NCBI GenBank assembly: GCA_002067235.1
Contig: MVQP01000014.1
Span: forward strand, 1 to 47,105
Direction: 5' to 3'
Source of the DNA: Syntrophorhabdus sp. PtaB.Bin047
GTDB lineage: Bacteria; Desulfobacterota; Syntrophorhabdia; Syntrophorhabdales; Syntrophorhabdaceae
DNA length: 47,105 nt
In this document: piece by piece, positions 1-9,233 of the stretch
Layout of the letters: every line of letters begins with the position of its first letter
Position numbering within the stretch: the stretch's first letter is position 1
Program-made: the position numbers and the translations under genes
The notes under the pieces: model-generated
Seen by the model: the letters and a program-made list of their open reading frames with translations, nothing else
Databases searched by the model: none
Told to the model about the DNA's origin: nothing

Positions 1-40
1 TGGGCACAACGAATTTTCCTGATTCAACTACGAGCTGCTT

Positions 41-1552
41 TTGTATAGGAGTCCTTTTGCCGCCGCCGGTCTTGCTGTCGTTTTCTTTACACTCGTCTCC
101 AGCATGCTCCTTGTGGTTCGTGATGTCCTGCTCGCTCGGTGGTTCGGCCTTGGAAACGAGCTTGACGCTTTTTTCGTGGCCCTTATTGTGCCGATGTTTC
201 TGGTCACCGTCTTGAGTATGCCCATAGGCACGGTGATGGTGCCTTCATTGCTGGGTGTCTTTGAAAGGGGCAGAGAGAAGGCTCAGGAACTGATCACGGC
301 GTGCTCAACCGTCATACTCTGCGGCATGACAGCTCTTTGCCTCATCGTCCTCGTCTCCGCCGGATCGTATCTGCCGGTCGTGGGATGGGGTTTCCCGGCC
401 GGGAAGATACTGCAGTCAAGGAACATTCTGATGATGGTGCTCCCCCTCCTGTTCTTCAGCGGTTTCGTCATACTGGGGAATTCCATCCTCAACGCGCGGC
501 AAAGATTTGCGCTGCCCGCCTTTGCCCAGGCGGCAGTGCCCGTTGTGGCCATCCTGACCCTGTATCTTCTTGCAAGGTGGATAGGCATCTACGCGATGGC
601 CATAGGGACGTGCCTGGGACAGGTGGTCAATCTCCTCGTGGTCTGCCGGTATGTTCGCAGGGAAGGCTTCTCGATGCTTCCCGAGCTGCGGCCCGGGGCG
701 ATACGCAAGACCATTCGGAGATCCTCGGAGAGGCTGAAGGGACTTCTGGCGCAGTACGCTCCACTTGTATTCTCCTCCCTTTTTGTCAGCGTGGCTCTTC
801 CCGTAAACAATGCCATCGCGGCATCCCTGAGCGCCGGCAGCGTCTCGGCCTTCAACCTGGGTACGAAGTTCATCGTGTTCTTCACGGGGCTTATCAGTAC
901 AGGGGTATCAACGGTTATGCTGCCCTATTTCTCCTCCTATTTCGTAAGCGACCGCATAGGTGATGCCCGGCGTGAGCTTTCCCTTTTCCTTTTCCTGGGA
1001 ACGGTCGTTCCGATACCGCTGACGCTGATCGTATTCTTCTTCACGGGTTCGATCGTGAGGTTCATATTCGGAGGCGGGGCATTCAGCGCCGGCGACACGG
1101 CGACCGTTACCGCCGTTATCGAGTACGGGATGGTTCAGCTCCCCTTCTTTTGCACCAACATGCTGTTCTCCAGATTTGCCAACGCGAGGCAGAAGAACGC
1201 TCTTATCATGATCTCTTCGCTGGTGGGTCTCGTCCTGAACATAGTTCTCAACTTCGTTTTCATCAGGTACATGGGTCTGGCGGGCATATCCCTCGCTGTG
1301 TCCGTGTCCATGATAGGCGCAACGGTTCTCTTCGTCGTTGTCGGTCGCAGATACAACGACATCACGTGGATCGACGTCGCTTTTCTCGGGATTACCTGGT
1401 TTCTCTATCTGACCATCCTGCTGTGTTTCCACTTCGGAAGCATGCTTAATGTGATCGTGACCTCGGCCGTGCTTCTTCTCGTGATCCTCAATCGCCTCGT
1501 CGAGCTTCTGGACCACCGCGCGGCTTCGACCGACTTCGCCTCGAGATGCTAA
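41..1552 (+). CDS. murJ: MurJ/MviN-family lipid flippase
   Basis: A polytopic membrane protein of about 503 aa with many evenly spaced hydrophobic segments, matching the length and 14-helix pattern of the MurJ/MviN (MOP superfamily) flippases. The N-terminal pattern VVRDVLLARWFGLG followed by DAFFVA corresponds to the conserved FARD...DAFFVA region of MurJ. It would move an undecaprenyl-pyrophosphate-linked substrate across the inner membrane. An in-frame stop at 20-22 confines the start to CTG 35 or TTG 41; neither has a strong Shine-Dalgarno site. Lying at the head of a polysaccharide locus that shows no other flippase in view, it may serve as the Wzx of this locus rather than as the cell's lipid II flippase. 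The family is clear; the substrate is inferred. Confidence 0.85.
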   Translation: MYRSPFAAAGLAVVFFTLVSSMLLVVRDVLLARWFGLGNELDAFFVALIVPMFLVTVLSMPIGTVMVPSLLGVFERGREKAQELITACSTVILCGMTALCLIVLVSAGSYLPVVGWGFPAGKILQSRNILMMVLPLLFFSGFVILGNSILNARQRFALPAFAQAAVPVVAILTLYLLARWIGIYAMAIGTCLGQVVNLLVVCRYVRREGFSMLPELRPGAIRKTIRRSSERLKGLLAQYAPLVFSSLFVSVALPVNNAIAASLSAGSVSAFNLGTKFIVFFTGLISTGVSTVMLPYFSSYFVSDRIGDARRELSLFLFLGTVVPIPLTLIVFFFTGSIVRFIFGGGAFSAGDTATVTAVIEYGMVQLPFFCTNMLFSRFANARQKNALIMISSLVGLVLNIVLNFVFIRYMGLAGISLAVSVSMIGATVLFVVVGRRYNDITWIDVAFLGITWFLYLTILLCFHFGSMLNVIVTSAVLLLVILNRLVELLDHRAASTDFASRC

Positions 1553-1638
1553 GGAGGGGGTCGACGGGACCGGAGAATGCACCTCCCGCCGAGGATGGAC
1601 GAAAGCGTTCTCGCCAAAGCGGGGTATGGTGGTGAATT

Positions 1639-2607
1639 ATGGGATCATCCGGCGGACATACTGTGGCGATAGTGGGAGGGTCGGGGTTTGTGGGCCGGCA
1701 CCTGCTGGCACGTCTCGTTTCACGTCATGACATCAGGATCAGGGCCCTGAGGCATGAAGGGAGGCTCCCCGGGGACGTGCTGGAGAGGGGAGCGGAGCTC
1801 GTGGAGGGGGACCTCTTTCGCCCGGCGTCGCTCGAGCGCCTCCTGGTGCCGGGATGCACCGTGGTCAACCTCGCCTATGTTTCGGGATATGATCGGGGCC
1901 TCGAGGCAATGGACAACCTGGGTAAGGCCTGCGTGAGCGCCGGGGTCAGGAGGATGATTCACTGCAGCACAGCGGTGGTGGCGGGCCGGGTGACGGAGAC
2001 CGAGGTGAGTGAGAAGACGGTTTGTCGTCCTTTCAAGGAATATGAGGTCGCCAAACTGGCTATCGAACAACTCCTTGTCGACAGATACGGAGATCGGCTT
2101 GAGGTGATCATCCTTCGTCCCACCGCGGTGTTCGGACCGGGGGGGAGGAACCTTTTGAAGCTGATGGATAACCTGACGGATGGTCGCCGGTGGCTCAACT
2201 ACCTCAGGTCCTGCCTCTCGAAACACAGGCGGATGAATCTCGTTTGCGTCGATAACGTTGTGGGGGCGCTGGTCTGGTCCATTGGTCACGACAAACCCGT
2301 CAGAGAGCCGGAAGTGTTCATTGTCTCCGATGACGAGGATCCGGTGAACGACTATCGAAGCGTAGAGGCCGAACTGATGCGCCTTCTGGGTCAGAGGCCG
2401 TACATATTCCCCGTCGTGCCGGTGCCTCTCACGCTTCTCAGTATCCTGTTGAGGGGAATGGGGAGGAGCAACTACAACCCCTCGACGGTCTACAGCTGCA
2501 GGAAACTGATGGAAAGCGGGTTCGAGAAGAGTGTTTCCGTCAGGGAGGGTCTGGCGGACCTTGCGCGGTGGTACAGGTGTTCCCGGACAGACGGGGGTGA
2601 CCGCTGA
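1639..2607 (+). CDS. NAD-dependent epimerase/dehydratase (extended SDR)
   Basis: A 322-aa extended short-chain dehydrogenase/reductase. The Rossmann glycine motif GGSGFVGRHL lies at residues 14-23, and an active-site Tyr-x3-Lys (EYEVAKLAIE) follows an HCSTAVVAG strand. A late VFGPGG segment is typical of sugar-nucleotide epimerases and reductases. It probably oxidises, reduces or epimerises a nucleotide-activated sugar, or a lipid-linked one, for the surrounding polysaccharide genes. The ATG at 1639 is chosen because the glycine motif then sits near the N terminus as usual. It is followed by a glycosyltransferase that starts at or within a few bases of its stop, so the two are translationally linked. 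The exact substrate cannot be read from sequence. Confidence 0.82.
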   Translation: MGSSGGHTVAIVGGSGFVGRHLLARLVSRHDIRIRALRHEGRLPGDVLERGAELVEGDLFRPASLERLLVPGCTVVNLAYVSGYDRGLEAMDNLGKACVSAGVRRMIHCSTAVVAGRVTETEVSEKTVCRPFKEYEVAKLAIEQLLVDRYGDRLEVIILRPTAVFGPGGRNLLKLMDNLTDGRRWLNYLRSCLSKHRRMNLVCVDNVVGALVWSIGHDKPVREPEVFIVSDDEDPVNDYRSVEAELMRLLGQRPYIFPVVPVPLTLLSILLRGMGRSNYNPSTVYSCRKLMESGFEKSVSVREGLADLARWYRCSRTDGGDR

Positions 2608-2612
2608 GGGTA

Positions 2613-3740
2613 TTGAACGTCAACATGTCCCTCGACAGGATAAACGGGGGGGGCAGCGTCGAAAGAACGCTTCAACTGACCCGGCATCTGCTGAAGGCGG
2701 GGGTTGAATGCAGACTGGTCGCAACCGACACCGGTCTCGTGCCCGATTCCATCAGGGATCTGGAGGAGAGCGTGACCGCCCTCCCGACGATGATGGAAAG
2801 GTTCTACGTGCCCAGGTTCTCTCATCGTGTGCTGAAAGAGCTTGTTGCAGCGGTGGATGTTGTGCACCTCATGAACCACTGGACCGTCCTGAATGCACTG
2901 GCATTCCATTATTGCCGGCATCTGGGCAAGCCGTACGTGGTCTGTCCGGCGGGTGCGCTGCCCACGGTTCACGGGAGATCGAGGGGCATCAAGGGGTTTT
3001 ACAATTTCTTCGTAGGCAGGAGGATCATCAGGGAAGCGAACGCGGCGGTGGCGATATCCCCCCTGGAGATACCGGACTTCAGGTCCTACGGGGTTCGTGA
3101 CGACCTCATCACCGTCATCCCCAACGGAATAGACCCGGAGGATTTCACCGACCGTGATGACGACCGGTTTCGGCGGGAACACGGATTGCCCGGAGAACCC
3201 TTCATCCTGTTTGTGGGGCGTCTTCATTTCATCAAGGGGCCTGACCTTCTCCTTGAGGCGTACATGCAGGCCGTACGCAGGGAAGGATTGCCGCACCATC
3301 TCGTTCTCGCAGGACCGGACGGCGGTATGCTCCGTGAACTGCAAAGGAGCTGTGAGTCAGCCGGGTTTGGGAAGAGGGTCCATTTCACGGGCTATATCGG
3401 CGGAGGTGAGAAGTCGCGGGCTTACCATGCCGCCGCCTTTCTGGCGATCCCATCACGAAGGGAGGCAATGTCGATCGTGGTGCTCGAGGCGGGCATCACG
3501 GGAACGCCGGCGTTGATCACGAGACAGTGCGGATTCGACGAGATTGCAGCGGCTGGCGGCGGTATTGTCGTTGAGGCAACGGTTGAAGGCCTGAGGGAAG
3601 GGTTGATCTCCATGGTAAAGGCCCCCGGTGGGTTGGCGGCGATGGGGAGAAGCCTCGAGGGATTTGCCCGTGAGAATTTTTTGTGGGATTATATAACCAA
3701 AAGGTATCTCGAACTGTTTGAGGGAATTCTCAGCCGGTAG
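2613..3740 (+). CDS. GT4 glycosyltransferase
   Basis: About 375 aa with the two-Rossmann GT-B architecture of family GT4. It has an N-terminal NMSLDRINGGGSVERTLQL strand-loop, an IPNGIDPEDF segment mid-protein, FVGRLHFIKGPDLLLEA at the start of the nucleotide-binding domain, and SRREAMSIVVLEAGI, the E-x7-E region that binds the donor nucleotide sugar. It should add a sugar to a lipid-linked oligosaccharide on the cytoplasmic face. The listed start is TTG 2613. CTG 2604 is an attractive alternative: a GGGGGTGA stretch precedes it, it supplies the first residues of strand 1, and it overlaps the previous stop as CTGA. Confidence 0.85.
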   Translation: MNVNMSLDRINGGGSVERTLQLTRHLLKAGVECRLVATDTGLVPDSIRDLEESVTALPTMMERFYVPRFSHRVLKELVAAVDVVHLMNHWTVLNALAFHYCRHLGKPYVVCPAGALPTVHGRSRGIKGFYNFFVGRRIIREANAAVAISPLEIPDFRSYGVRDDLITVIPNGIDPEDFTDRDDDRFRREHGLPGEPFILFVGRLHFIKGPDLLLEAYMQAVRREGLPHHLVLAGPDGGMLRELQRSCESAGFGKRVHFTGYIGGGEKSRAYHAAAFLAIPSRREAMSIVVLEAGITGTPALITRQCGFDEIAAAGGGIVVEATVEGLREGLISMVKAPGGLAAMGRSLEGFARENFLWDYITKRYLELFEGILSR

Positions 3741-3858
3741 TGGTGTCGGGAGGCGAAGCTCCCCGGGGACCGCTTTTCGGAACAGGTTCGGGATGAGTCG
3801 ATAGGGTGACCGGAGAGCCGGGGTGCAGGCTGTTCCGGGTGTTCAGAGAGGGAGGGTC

Positions 3859-4872
3859 ATGTTTGCCGGGAAAACGATGATGATCACGGGCGGTACCGGG
3901 TCTTTCGGGAACTCGGTCCTGAAAAGGTTCCTGGATACGCAGGTCAAGGAGATCCGCGTTTTCAGCCGGGACGAGAAGAAACAGGAGGATATGAGGATAG
4001 CCCTCAACAACAGCAAGGTGAAGTTCTACATCGGCGATGTGCGGGATCATGAGAGCCTGAGCTTTGCCATGAACGGGGTCGACCTGATCTTTCACGCGGC
4101 GGCCCTGAAACAGGTTCCTTCCTGCGAGTTCTATCCCATGGAGGCCGTGAGGACCAACATTCTCGGAGCGGAGAACGTGCTGAATGCCGCCATGAAGCAC
4201 AACGTCAGGAAGGTGATCGTCCTCAGCACTGACAAGGCGGTCTATCCCATCAATGCCATGGGCATGTCCAAGGCACTGATGGAGAAGCTGATGGTTGCGA
4301 AGGCGAGGACGATGGACGGCGGATCGGAAACGGTGCTCTGCGGAACGCGATACGGCAACGTCATGGCGTCAAGAGGCTCCGTGATACCGCTTTTCGTGAG
4401 GCAGATAAAGGAGGGAAAACCCCTGACCGTGACGGATCCGAACATGACCCGCTTTCTCATGTCCCTCGACGACGCCGTTGACCTCGTGACCTACGCTTTC
4501 CAGCACGGGAAGCAGGGGGATATCTTTGTTCAGAAGGCGCCGGCCAGCACGATCGGTGACCTGGCGACGGCACTGTTGCAGATATTCAATGGAGACAACG
4601 AGATCAGGGTCATAGGGACAAGGCACGGCGAGAAGCTGTACGAGACGCTCGTGACGCGTGAGGAACTGGCGAGGGCGGAGGATCTGGGAGACTATTACCG
4701 GATATTTCCCGACGACAGGGACCTCAATTACAACAAGTACTTCACGGAAGGGACGGAACAGCTCTCTCTGCTCAACGACTACAATTCACACAACACCAGC
4801 AGGCTTACAGTGGATGAGATAAAGAAGAGACTTCTCGAGCTGGACTACATCCGGGAGGAACTTGCTTCGTAG
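3859..4872 (+). CDS. UDP-GlcNAc 4,6-dehydratase/5-epimerase, FnlA/WbjB/CapE type
   Basis: A soluble polysaccharide_synt_2 SDR of about 337 aa. The NAD motif is TGGTGSFGNSVL near the N terminus. The active site is STDKAVYPINAMGMSK, with Met instead of the usual Tyr before Lys (the S-M-K triad of FlaA1/PseB/CapE). It lacks the N-terminal membrane domain of WbpM-type enzymes. Family members convert UDP-GlcNAc to a 4-keto-6-deoxy-hexulose with C5 inversion, the first step to UDP-L-FucNAc or UDP-L-QuiNAc. ATG 3859 follows a GAGAGGGAGGG ribosome site. The next two genes encode a reductase and a 2-epimerase that complete such a pathway. PseB (pseudaminic acid) is less likely because no PseC-like aminotransferase is nearby. 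Confidence 0.9.
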   Translation: MFAGKTMMITGGTGSFGNSVLKRFLDTQVKEIRVFSRDEKKQEDMRIALNNSKVKFYIGDVRDHESLSFAMNGVDLIFHAAALKQVPSCEFYPMEAVRTNILGAENVLNAAMKHNVRKVIVLSTDKAVYPINAMGMSKALMEKLMVAKARTMDGGSETVLCGTRYGNVMASRGSVIPLFVRQIKEGKPLTVTDPNMTRFLMSLDDAVDLVTYAFQHGKQGDIFVQKAPASTIGDLATALLQIFNGDNEIRVIGTRHGEKLYETLVTREELARAEDLGDYYRIFPDDRDLNYNKYFTEGTEQLSLLNDYNSHNTSRLTVDEIKKRLLELDYIREELAS

Positions 4873-4948
4873 CGAACACTGTGGACGGGGGTCGGTACGA
4901 AGGGGCAGGACGGGAGAGGGACGACATGAAAGGCCGGGAGGGTCCATT

Positions 4949-5845
4949 GTGAAGGCGGGGAGAGTTTTGATCCTGGGCGGAATAGGTATGCTGGGTCATG
5001 TGCTTGTGAGACACTTGAGCGGTACGGACCGCTATGATGTCTATGCGACGTGCCGTGACAGGGATGAGGTCTCGCGGTTCTTTCCTCCCCGTCTGGCGGG
5101 GAGGTTCATAGAAGAGAAGGTTGAGGCTGAAGACTTCGACAGCATCACCCGGTCGCTCGATCTCGTCAGGCCGGACGCGGTCATCAATTGCATCGGCATC
5201 ATCAAACAGCGGCCGGAGGCGGAGGATCCGCTGACGGCCATCACGATCAACTCTCTGCTGCCTCATCGCGTCAGCCTGGCATGTCGTGAGAGGGGCATCC
5301 GCATGGTCCATGTGAGCACAGACTGCGTCTTTGACGGAAAAAAGGGTATGTACACTGAAGAGGATCTGCCCGCTCCGGAGGACCTTTACGGACGCACGAA
5401 GCTCCTCGGCGAGGTGAATGGCTCCCACTGTGTTACCTTGAGGACATCGATCATAGGACACGAACTGAGAGGACGATTCGGGTTGATCGAGTGGTTTCTG
5501 GGGGAATCGGGCAGGGTTCGGGGTTATACCGGGGCCATCTACTCGGGATTCCCGACCATCGAGTTTGCACGGATAATAGCCGACCGCGTTCTGCCTGACA
5601 CGGGGCTGGCCGGGCTTTATCACGTGTCCTCGGAGCCGGTGTCCAAGTTCGACCTCCTCCATCTCGTGGCCCGGAGATATCACAGGGAGACGGAGATCGA
5701 GCCCATCTCCGAACCTGCCGTTGACCGGTCGCTCCTGTCGGACAGGTTCCGCTCAAGGACGGGTTATATGCCGCCGTCATGGCCTGACCTTATCGACGCC
5801 ATGTGCACCGATTATGAGGCGAACAGGGAACAGTACGGTCGTTAG
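4949..5845 (+). CDS. RmlD-like 4-keto sugar nucleotide reductase (WbjC/WbvR role)
   Basis: A 298-aa SDR related to dTDP-4-dehydrorhamnose reductase (RmlD). It has a glycine motif [36 protein letters not shown] and the catalytic YGRTK (Tyr-x3-Lys). It sits between the FnlA-like dehydratase and the FnlC-like 2-epimerase, so it should reduce the 4-keto L-sugar nucleotide. WbjC/CapF enzymes that also epimerise C3 (giving L-FucNAc) are about 370 aa with a C-terminal cupin; that domain is missing here. A plain RmlD-type reduction toward UDP-L-RhaNAc and then UDP-L-QuiNAc, as described for WbvR, is therefore the better inference. GTG 4949 was chosen because it follows a GGGAGG site and places the glycine motif correctly. 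Confidence 0.8.
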   Translation: MKAGRVLILGGIGMLGHVLVRHLSGTDRYDVYATCRDRDEVSRFFPPRLAGRFIEEKVEAEDFDSITRSLDLVRPDAVINCIGIIKQRPEAEDPLTAITINSLLPHRVSLACRERGIRMVHVSTDCVFDGKKGMYTEEDLPAPEDLYGRTKLLGEVNGSHCVTLRTSIIGHELRGRFGLIEWFLGESGRVRGYTGAIYSGFPTIEFARIIADRVLPDTGLAGLYHVSSEPVSKFDLLHLVARRYHRETEIEPISEPAVDRSLLSDRFRSRTGYMPPSWPDLIDAMCTDYEANREQYGR

Positions 5846-5888
5846 TTCCATTCGGAAACCATCCACGGAGGGAGAGGAAAAGCCGCCT

Positions 5889-7013
5889 ATGAGCATGAAA
5901 GTGATGACTATCGTCGGTACCAGGCCGGAGATCATCAAGCTCAGTCGTGTCGTCGATGAGCTCGACCGGCATCTTTCGCACATTCTCGTCCACACGGGCC
6001 AGAACTTCGACTATGAGTTGAACGAGATCTTCTTTCGCGACCTCGGCATCCGCAGGCCCGACCATTTCTTGAACGCTGTCGGAGGGTCGGTTGCGCAGAC
6101 GATAGGGAATGTCATCGCACACTCCGACGAGGTCATGGAGAAGGAACGACCTGACGCCGTGCTTGTGCTCGGAGATACGAACAGCTGTCTGTCGGTCATC
6201 TCCGCGAAGCGCCGGAAGATCCCCATATTCCACATGGAGGCCGGCAACCGCTGTTTTGATGAGAGGGTGCCCGAGGAGGTCAATCGCAGGATCATTGACC
6301 ACACGAGCGACATAAACCTGCCGTACAGTGATATCGCCCGGGAATACCTTCTCCGGGAAGGTCTGGCCCCGGACAGGATCATCAAGACGGGCAGCCCCAT
6401 GTTTGAAGTTCTTGACCACTACAGGGGGAAGATCGAGGCATCCGACGTGCTGGACCGTCTGGGCCTGGGGGAACTGGATTACTTCGTGGTAAGTTCCCAT
6501 CGCGAAGAGAACATTGACTATCCGGGCCAGTTCGAGAGACTGGTCCGCATGTTGAACAGCCTGTCCGCCCACTTCGGGAAAAGGATCATTGTCACGACAC
6601 ATCCGAGGACACGAAAGAGAATGGATGAAACGGGTGTGAAGCTCAACGCCCTGGTCGAATTGATAAGACCTCTCGGTTTTTGCGACTATGTCCACCTGCA
6701 AACGCGGGCCATCGCGACGATCTCCGACAGCGGTACCATCACCGAGGAATCGTCCATACTGAATTTCCCCGCGCTCAACATCCGCAATGCCCACGAGAGG
6801 CCGGAGGGCATGGAGGAGGGGGCCGTAATGATGACGGGGCTTGAGTGGGAGAATATCCTGAAGGGCCTTGAGATCCTGGCGGACCAGGGAAGGGGCGGCG
6901 CGAGGGATCTCCGCCTGGTGAAAGACTACGAGATTCCCAACGTGTCAAAGAAGGTCCTGCGGATCGTAATGAGCTACACGGGATATGTGAACCGGACCGT
7001 ATGGCGCAGGTGA
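5889..7013 (+). CDS. UDP-N-acetylglucosamine 2-epimerase family, FnlC/WbjD/CapG type
   Basis: 374 aa of the non-hydrolysing UDP-GlcNAc 2-epimerase fold. It starts [17 protein letters not shown], has [37 protein letters not shown] and a C-terminal [11 protein letters not shown] that binds the UDP. The HTGQNFDY and [13 protein letters not shown] wording is that of the FnlC/WbjD/CapG subgroup, which inverts C2 of UDP-L-PneNAc or UDP-L-RhaNAc to give UDP-L-FucNAc or UDP-L-QuiNAc. It is thus the last of three consecutive enzymes for an L-6-deoxy-HexNAc. ATG 5889 (or 5895) follows a GGAGGGAGAGG ribosome site. A second 2-epimerase of the WecB subgroup lies at 11730. Confidence 0.9.
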   Translation: MSMKVMTIVGTRPEIIKLSRVVDELDRHLSHILVHTGQNFDYELNEIFFRDLGIRRPDHFLNAVGGSVAQTIGNVIAHSDEVMEKERPDAVLVLGDTNSCLSVISAKRRKIPIFHMEAGNRCFDERVPEEVNRRIIDHTSDINLPYSDIAREYLLREGLAPDRIIKTGSPMFEVLDHYRGKIEASDVLDRLGLGELDYFVVSSHREENIDYPGQFERLVRMLNSLSAHFGKRIIVTTHPRTRKRMDETGVKLNALVELIRPLGFCDYVHLQTRAIATISDSGTITEESSILNFPALNIRNAHERPEGMEEGAVMMTGLEWENILKGLEILADQGRGGARDLRLVKDYEIPNVSKKVLRIVMSYTGYVNRTVWRR

Positions 7014-7030
7014 TCCCTCCTCGATCTGTC

Positions 7031-8254
7031 ATGCGCATACTGCTCCTCGTCGTTTATTACCTGCCGAGTACCATGTCGAGCGCCAAGCTGATGCACGACC
7101 TTGCCGTCGAATTCCGGCGTCAGGGTCACGAACCGGTGGTAATGGCTCCGGACGAGAACATCGGTTCCGATTGCGAGGTCTCAGTCGAGGATGGTATTGA
7201 GGTGGTGAGGGTGCGAACGGGCAGGATCAAATCGGCGTCGAGGATGCTCCGGGCCATCAACGAGATCAGGCTTTCGGGAACGCTCTGGGCCAGGGGCAGA
7301 GAGTACCTGGACAAGAAAGGGGTCGACCTTGTTGTCTACTATTCACCCACCATATTTTTCGGAGGTCTTGTGGCGCGGCTGAGATCCACCTATGGTTGCT
7401 CGTCGTACCTGGTGTTGCGGGACATCTTCCCGAAGTGGGCCCTCGACGCGGGCGTTATGAGGGAAGGTCTGATCTACCGCTATTTTCGCCGCAAGGAGAT
7501 CGAGCAGTACGATGCGGCCGACGTTATCGGCGTGCAGTCCCCGGCGAACCTTTCCTATTTCGCGGAAGATCCTGTGCTGAGATCCCGCAGAGTGGAAGTT
7601 CTCTACAACTGGACAGCCCTGGAGGAGAAGGGGATACCAGTCAGCCATTACAGGGAAGAGCTGGGCCTCAAGGGGAAGGTCGTCTTTTTCTACGGCGGGA
7701 ACATCGGCGTGGCGCAGGACGTCGATAATATTGTCAAACTGGCTCAGGGTCTGAGAAACGAAGAAGAGGCCCATTTCTTGTTCGTGGGGGATGGCAGTGA
7801 ATCGGGGAGATTGAGGTCTATGATCTCAGAACTCGGCCTGTCCAATATGACCCTGCACGGTTCCGTGGCCCAGGATGAGTATCTTGCCATGCTTTCGGAG
7901 TTCGATGTCGGATTGATCTCGCTCGACGGGAGGCTGAAAACGCAGAACTTCCCGGGAAAGATGCTCGGCTACATGTATCACTCATTGCCTATCCTGGCAA
8001 GCATCAACCCCGGCAACGATCTCAAGGGTATACTGGAACGGCACGGGGCCGGTTTGGTCTCCGTCAACGGTGAAGACGAAGTGCTGCGGGACAATGCCAT
8101 CAGGCTCCTCAGGGACGATGGACTGAGGCGTCGCATGGGGCTCAACGGGAGACGTTTGCTCAATGAGACTTTCTCGGTGGAAGCGGCAGCCGGGCAGATC
8201 CTCGGGCATTTCTCCGGACACCATTCCGGCACAGAGAGGTCCTTCATTGAGTAG
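7031..8254 (+). CDS. WbuB-like glycosyltransferase (L-FucNAc/L-QuiNAc transferase)
   Basis: A GT4-type transferase of about 407 aa. It begins MRILLLVVYYLPSTMSSAKL, has YLVLRDIFPKWALDAGVM (typical of the WbuB family) and then VVFFYGGNIGVAQDVDNIV opening the second Rossmann domain. NFPGKMLGYMYHSLPILA replaces the usual E-x7-E region. WbuB proteins transfer L-FucNAc in several O antigens and are usually coded next to FnlABC-type genes, exactly the order here. It is expected to place the L-sugar made by the three genes upstream on the lipid-linked primer. An upstream ATG at 7001 overlaps the previous gene by 13 nt; ATG 7031 gives a more typical N terminus. Confidence 0.83.
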   Translation: MRILLLVVYYLPSTMSSAKLMHDLAVEFRRQGHEPVVMAPDENIGSDCEVSVEDGIEVVRVRTGRIKSASRMLRAINEIRLSGTLWARGREYLDKKGVDLVVYYSPTIFFGGLVARLRSTYGCSSYLVLRDIFPKWALDAGVMREGLIYRYFRRKEIEQYDAADVIGVQSPANLSYFAEDPVLRSRRVEVLYNWTALEEKGIPVSHYREELGLKGKVVFFYGGNIGVAQDVDNIVKLAQGLRNEEEAHFLFVGDGSESGRLRSMISELGLSNMTLHGSVAQDEYLAMLSEFDVGLISLDGRLKTQNFPGKMLGYMYHSLPILASINPGNDLKGILERHGAGLVSVNGEDEVLRDNAIRLLRDDGLRRRMGLNGRRLLNETFSVEAAAGQILGHFSGHHSGTERSFIE

Positions 8255-9233
8255 AACGCTGATCACCGGGATTAACGGCTATATCGGGTCCAACCTCGGG
8301 AGGCTCTTCCTGAGGGAAGGCAGGCCGGTAACAGGGTGCGATCTGGAATCGGGCAACATCGGCGACCTCATTGCCGACCGCCGCTTTGAGTTCCGCAGGG
8401 TCGATATAACCGATGCCGGTGCGTTGGAGGACGCCATGCGCGATGTCGATCACGTGGTCCATTGCGCGGCACTGGTCCACAAGCGGTCAACCGACCTGTC
8501 CAGAGAAAACTACTTCAGGATAAACCGGACAGGCACGGAGAATATCCTGCGGGCCCTCGACCCGGCGCAGGTAAAGAGGATCATCCTTCTCAGCACCGTT
8601 TCGGTATACGGTAGACTGCGGGAGGGGATGGTGCCGGACGAAGGCACCGACCCCGACCCCGACGATCACTACGGGGAGAGTAAGGCCGCCGCGGAGGACG
8701 ACGTACGGGCTTATTCCCGGGATTCGGGAGTGGCGCACACGATATTGAGGCTCGCGCCGGTATACGGGACATCCTTTCTGCTCAATATCCACAAGAGGGT
8801 CTATCTGCCCGGAGAGGCAGCGTTCTACAGGATAGGCAGCGGCACACAAAGAATGTCGTTGTGCTCGGTGAACAACGTGATCGACGTGATTGCCGCCGGC
8901 GCGAGCCATCCGTCCTTTGCCAACGAGACATTCAACGTGAGGGATCTCAAGGAATATTCGATCAACGAGATAATCTCCTTTTTCAGGGAGCTTCGCCCGC
9001 AGCAAAAGAGGATCACCATCACCATACCGTACGCGGTTCCCCGCCTCGCTTTCCGGGCAGTGTCACTGATCATGCCCGGACGGGGAAGGTCCTACACATA
9101 TCAATTCCAGAAGGTGGCTCTGGACGCCAGGTATTCGGTGGAGAAACTGCGGAAGACGGGGATTCCCCTGGTCTGGGACCTTCGCAGCACCTTCAGTTGC
9201 GAGACAACATCCGGCGGGAGCGGGCGCGGGTGA
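8247..9233 (+). CDS. NAD-dependent 4-reductase/epimerase (WbpV/WreQ-like SDR)
   Basis: About 328 aa, an extended SDR with glycine motif TGINGYIGSNLG at the N terminus, DHVVHCAALVHKRS, LLSTVSVYG and catalytic HYGESKAAAE (Tyr-x3-Lys). Its neighbours are an initiating phosphoglycosyl transferase and a WbpM-like dehydratase. That trio (dehydratase, 4-reductase, QuiNAc/FucNAc-1-P transferase) is known from Pseudomonas WbpM-WbpV-WbpL and Rhizobium WreV-WreQ-WreU. The likely role is reduction of UDP-4-keto-6-deoxy-GlcNAc to UDP-D-QuiNAc or UDP-D-FucNAc. Start TTG 8247 overlaps the end of the preceding gene by 8 nt, with GAGAGG just upstream. It ends in a GTGA overlap with the next gene. Confidence 0.8.
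   Translation: MSRTLITGINGYIGSNLGRLFLREGRPVTGCDLESGNIGDLIADRRFEFRRVDITDAGALEDAMRDVDHVVHCAALVHKRSTDLSRENYFRINRTGTENILRALDPAQVKRIILLSTVSVYGRLREGMVPDEGTDPDPDDHYGESKAAAEDDVRAYSRDSGVAHTILRLAPVYGTSFLLNIHKRVYLPGEAAFYRIGSGTQRMSLCSVNNVIDVIAAGASHPSFANETFNVRDLKEYSINEIISFFRELRPQQKRITITIPYAVPRLAFRAVSLIMPGRGRSYTYQFQKVALDARYSVEKLRKTGIPLVWDLRSTFSCETTSGGSGRG

Noticed and set aside
3859..4872. Pseudaminic acid enzyme PseB
   Set aside because: The family is shared, but no PseC aminotransferase, PseH, PseG or PseI homologue is coded nearby, while an FnlC-like 2-epimerase is.
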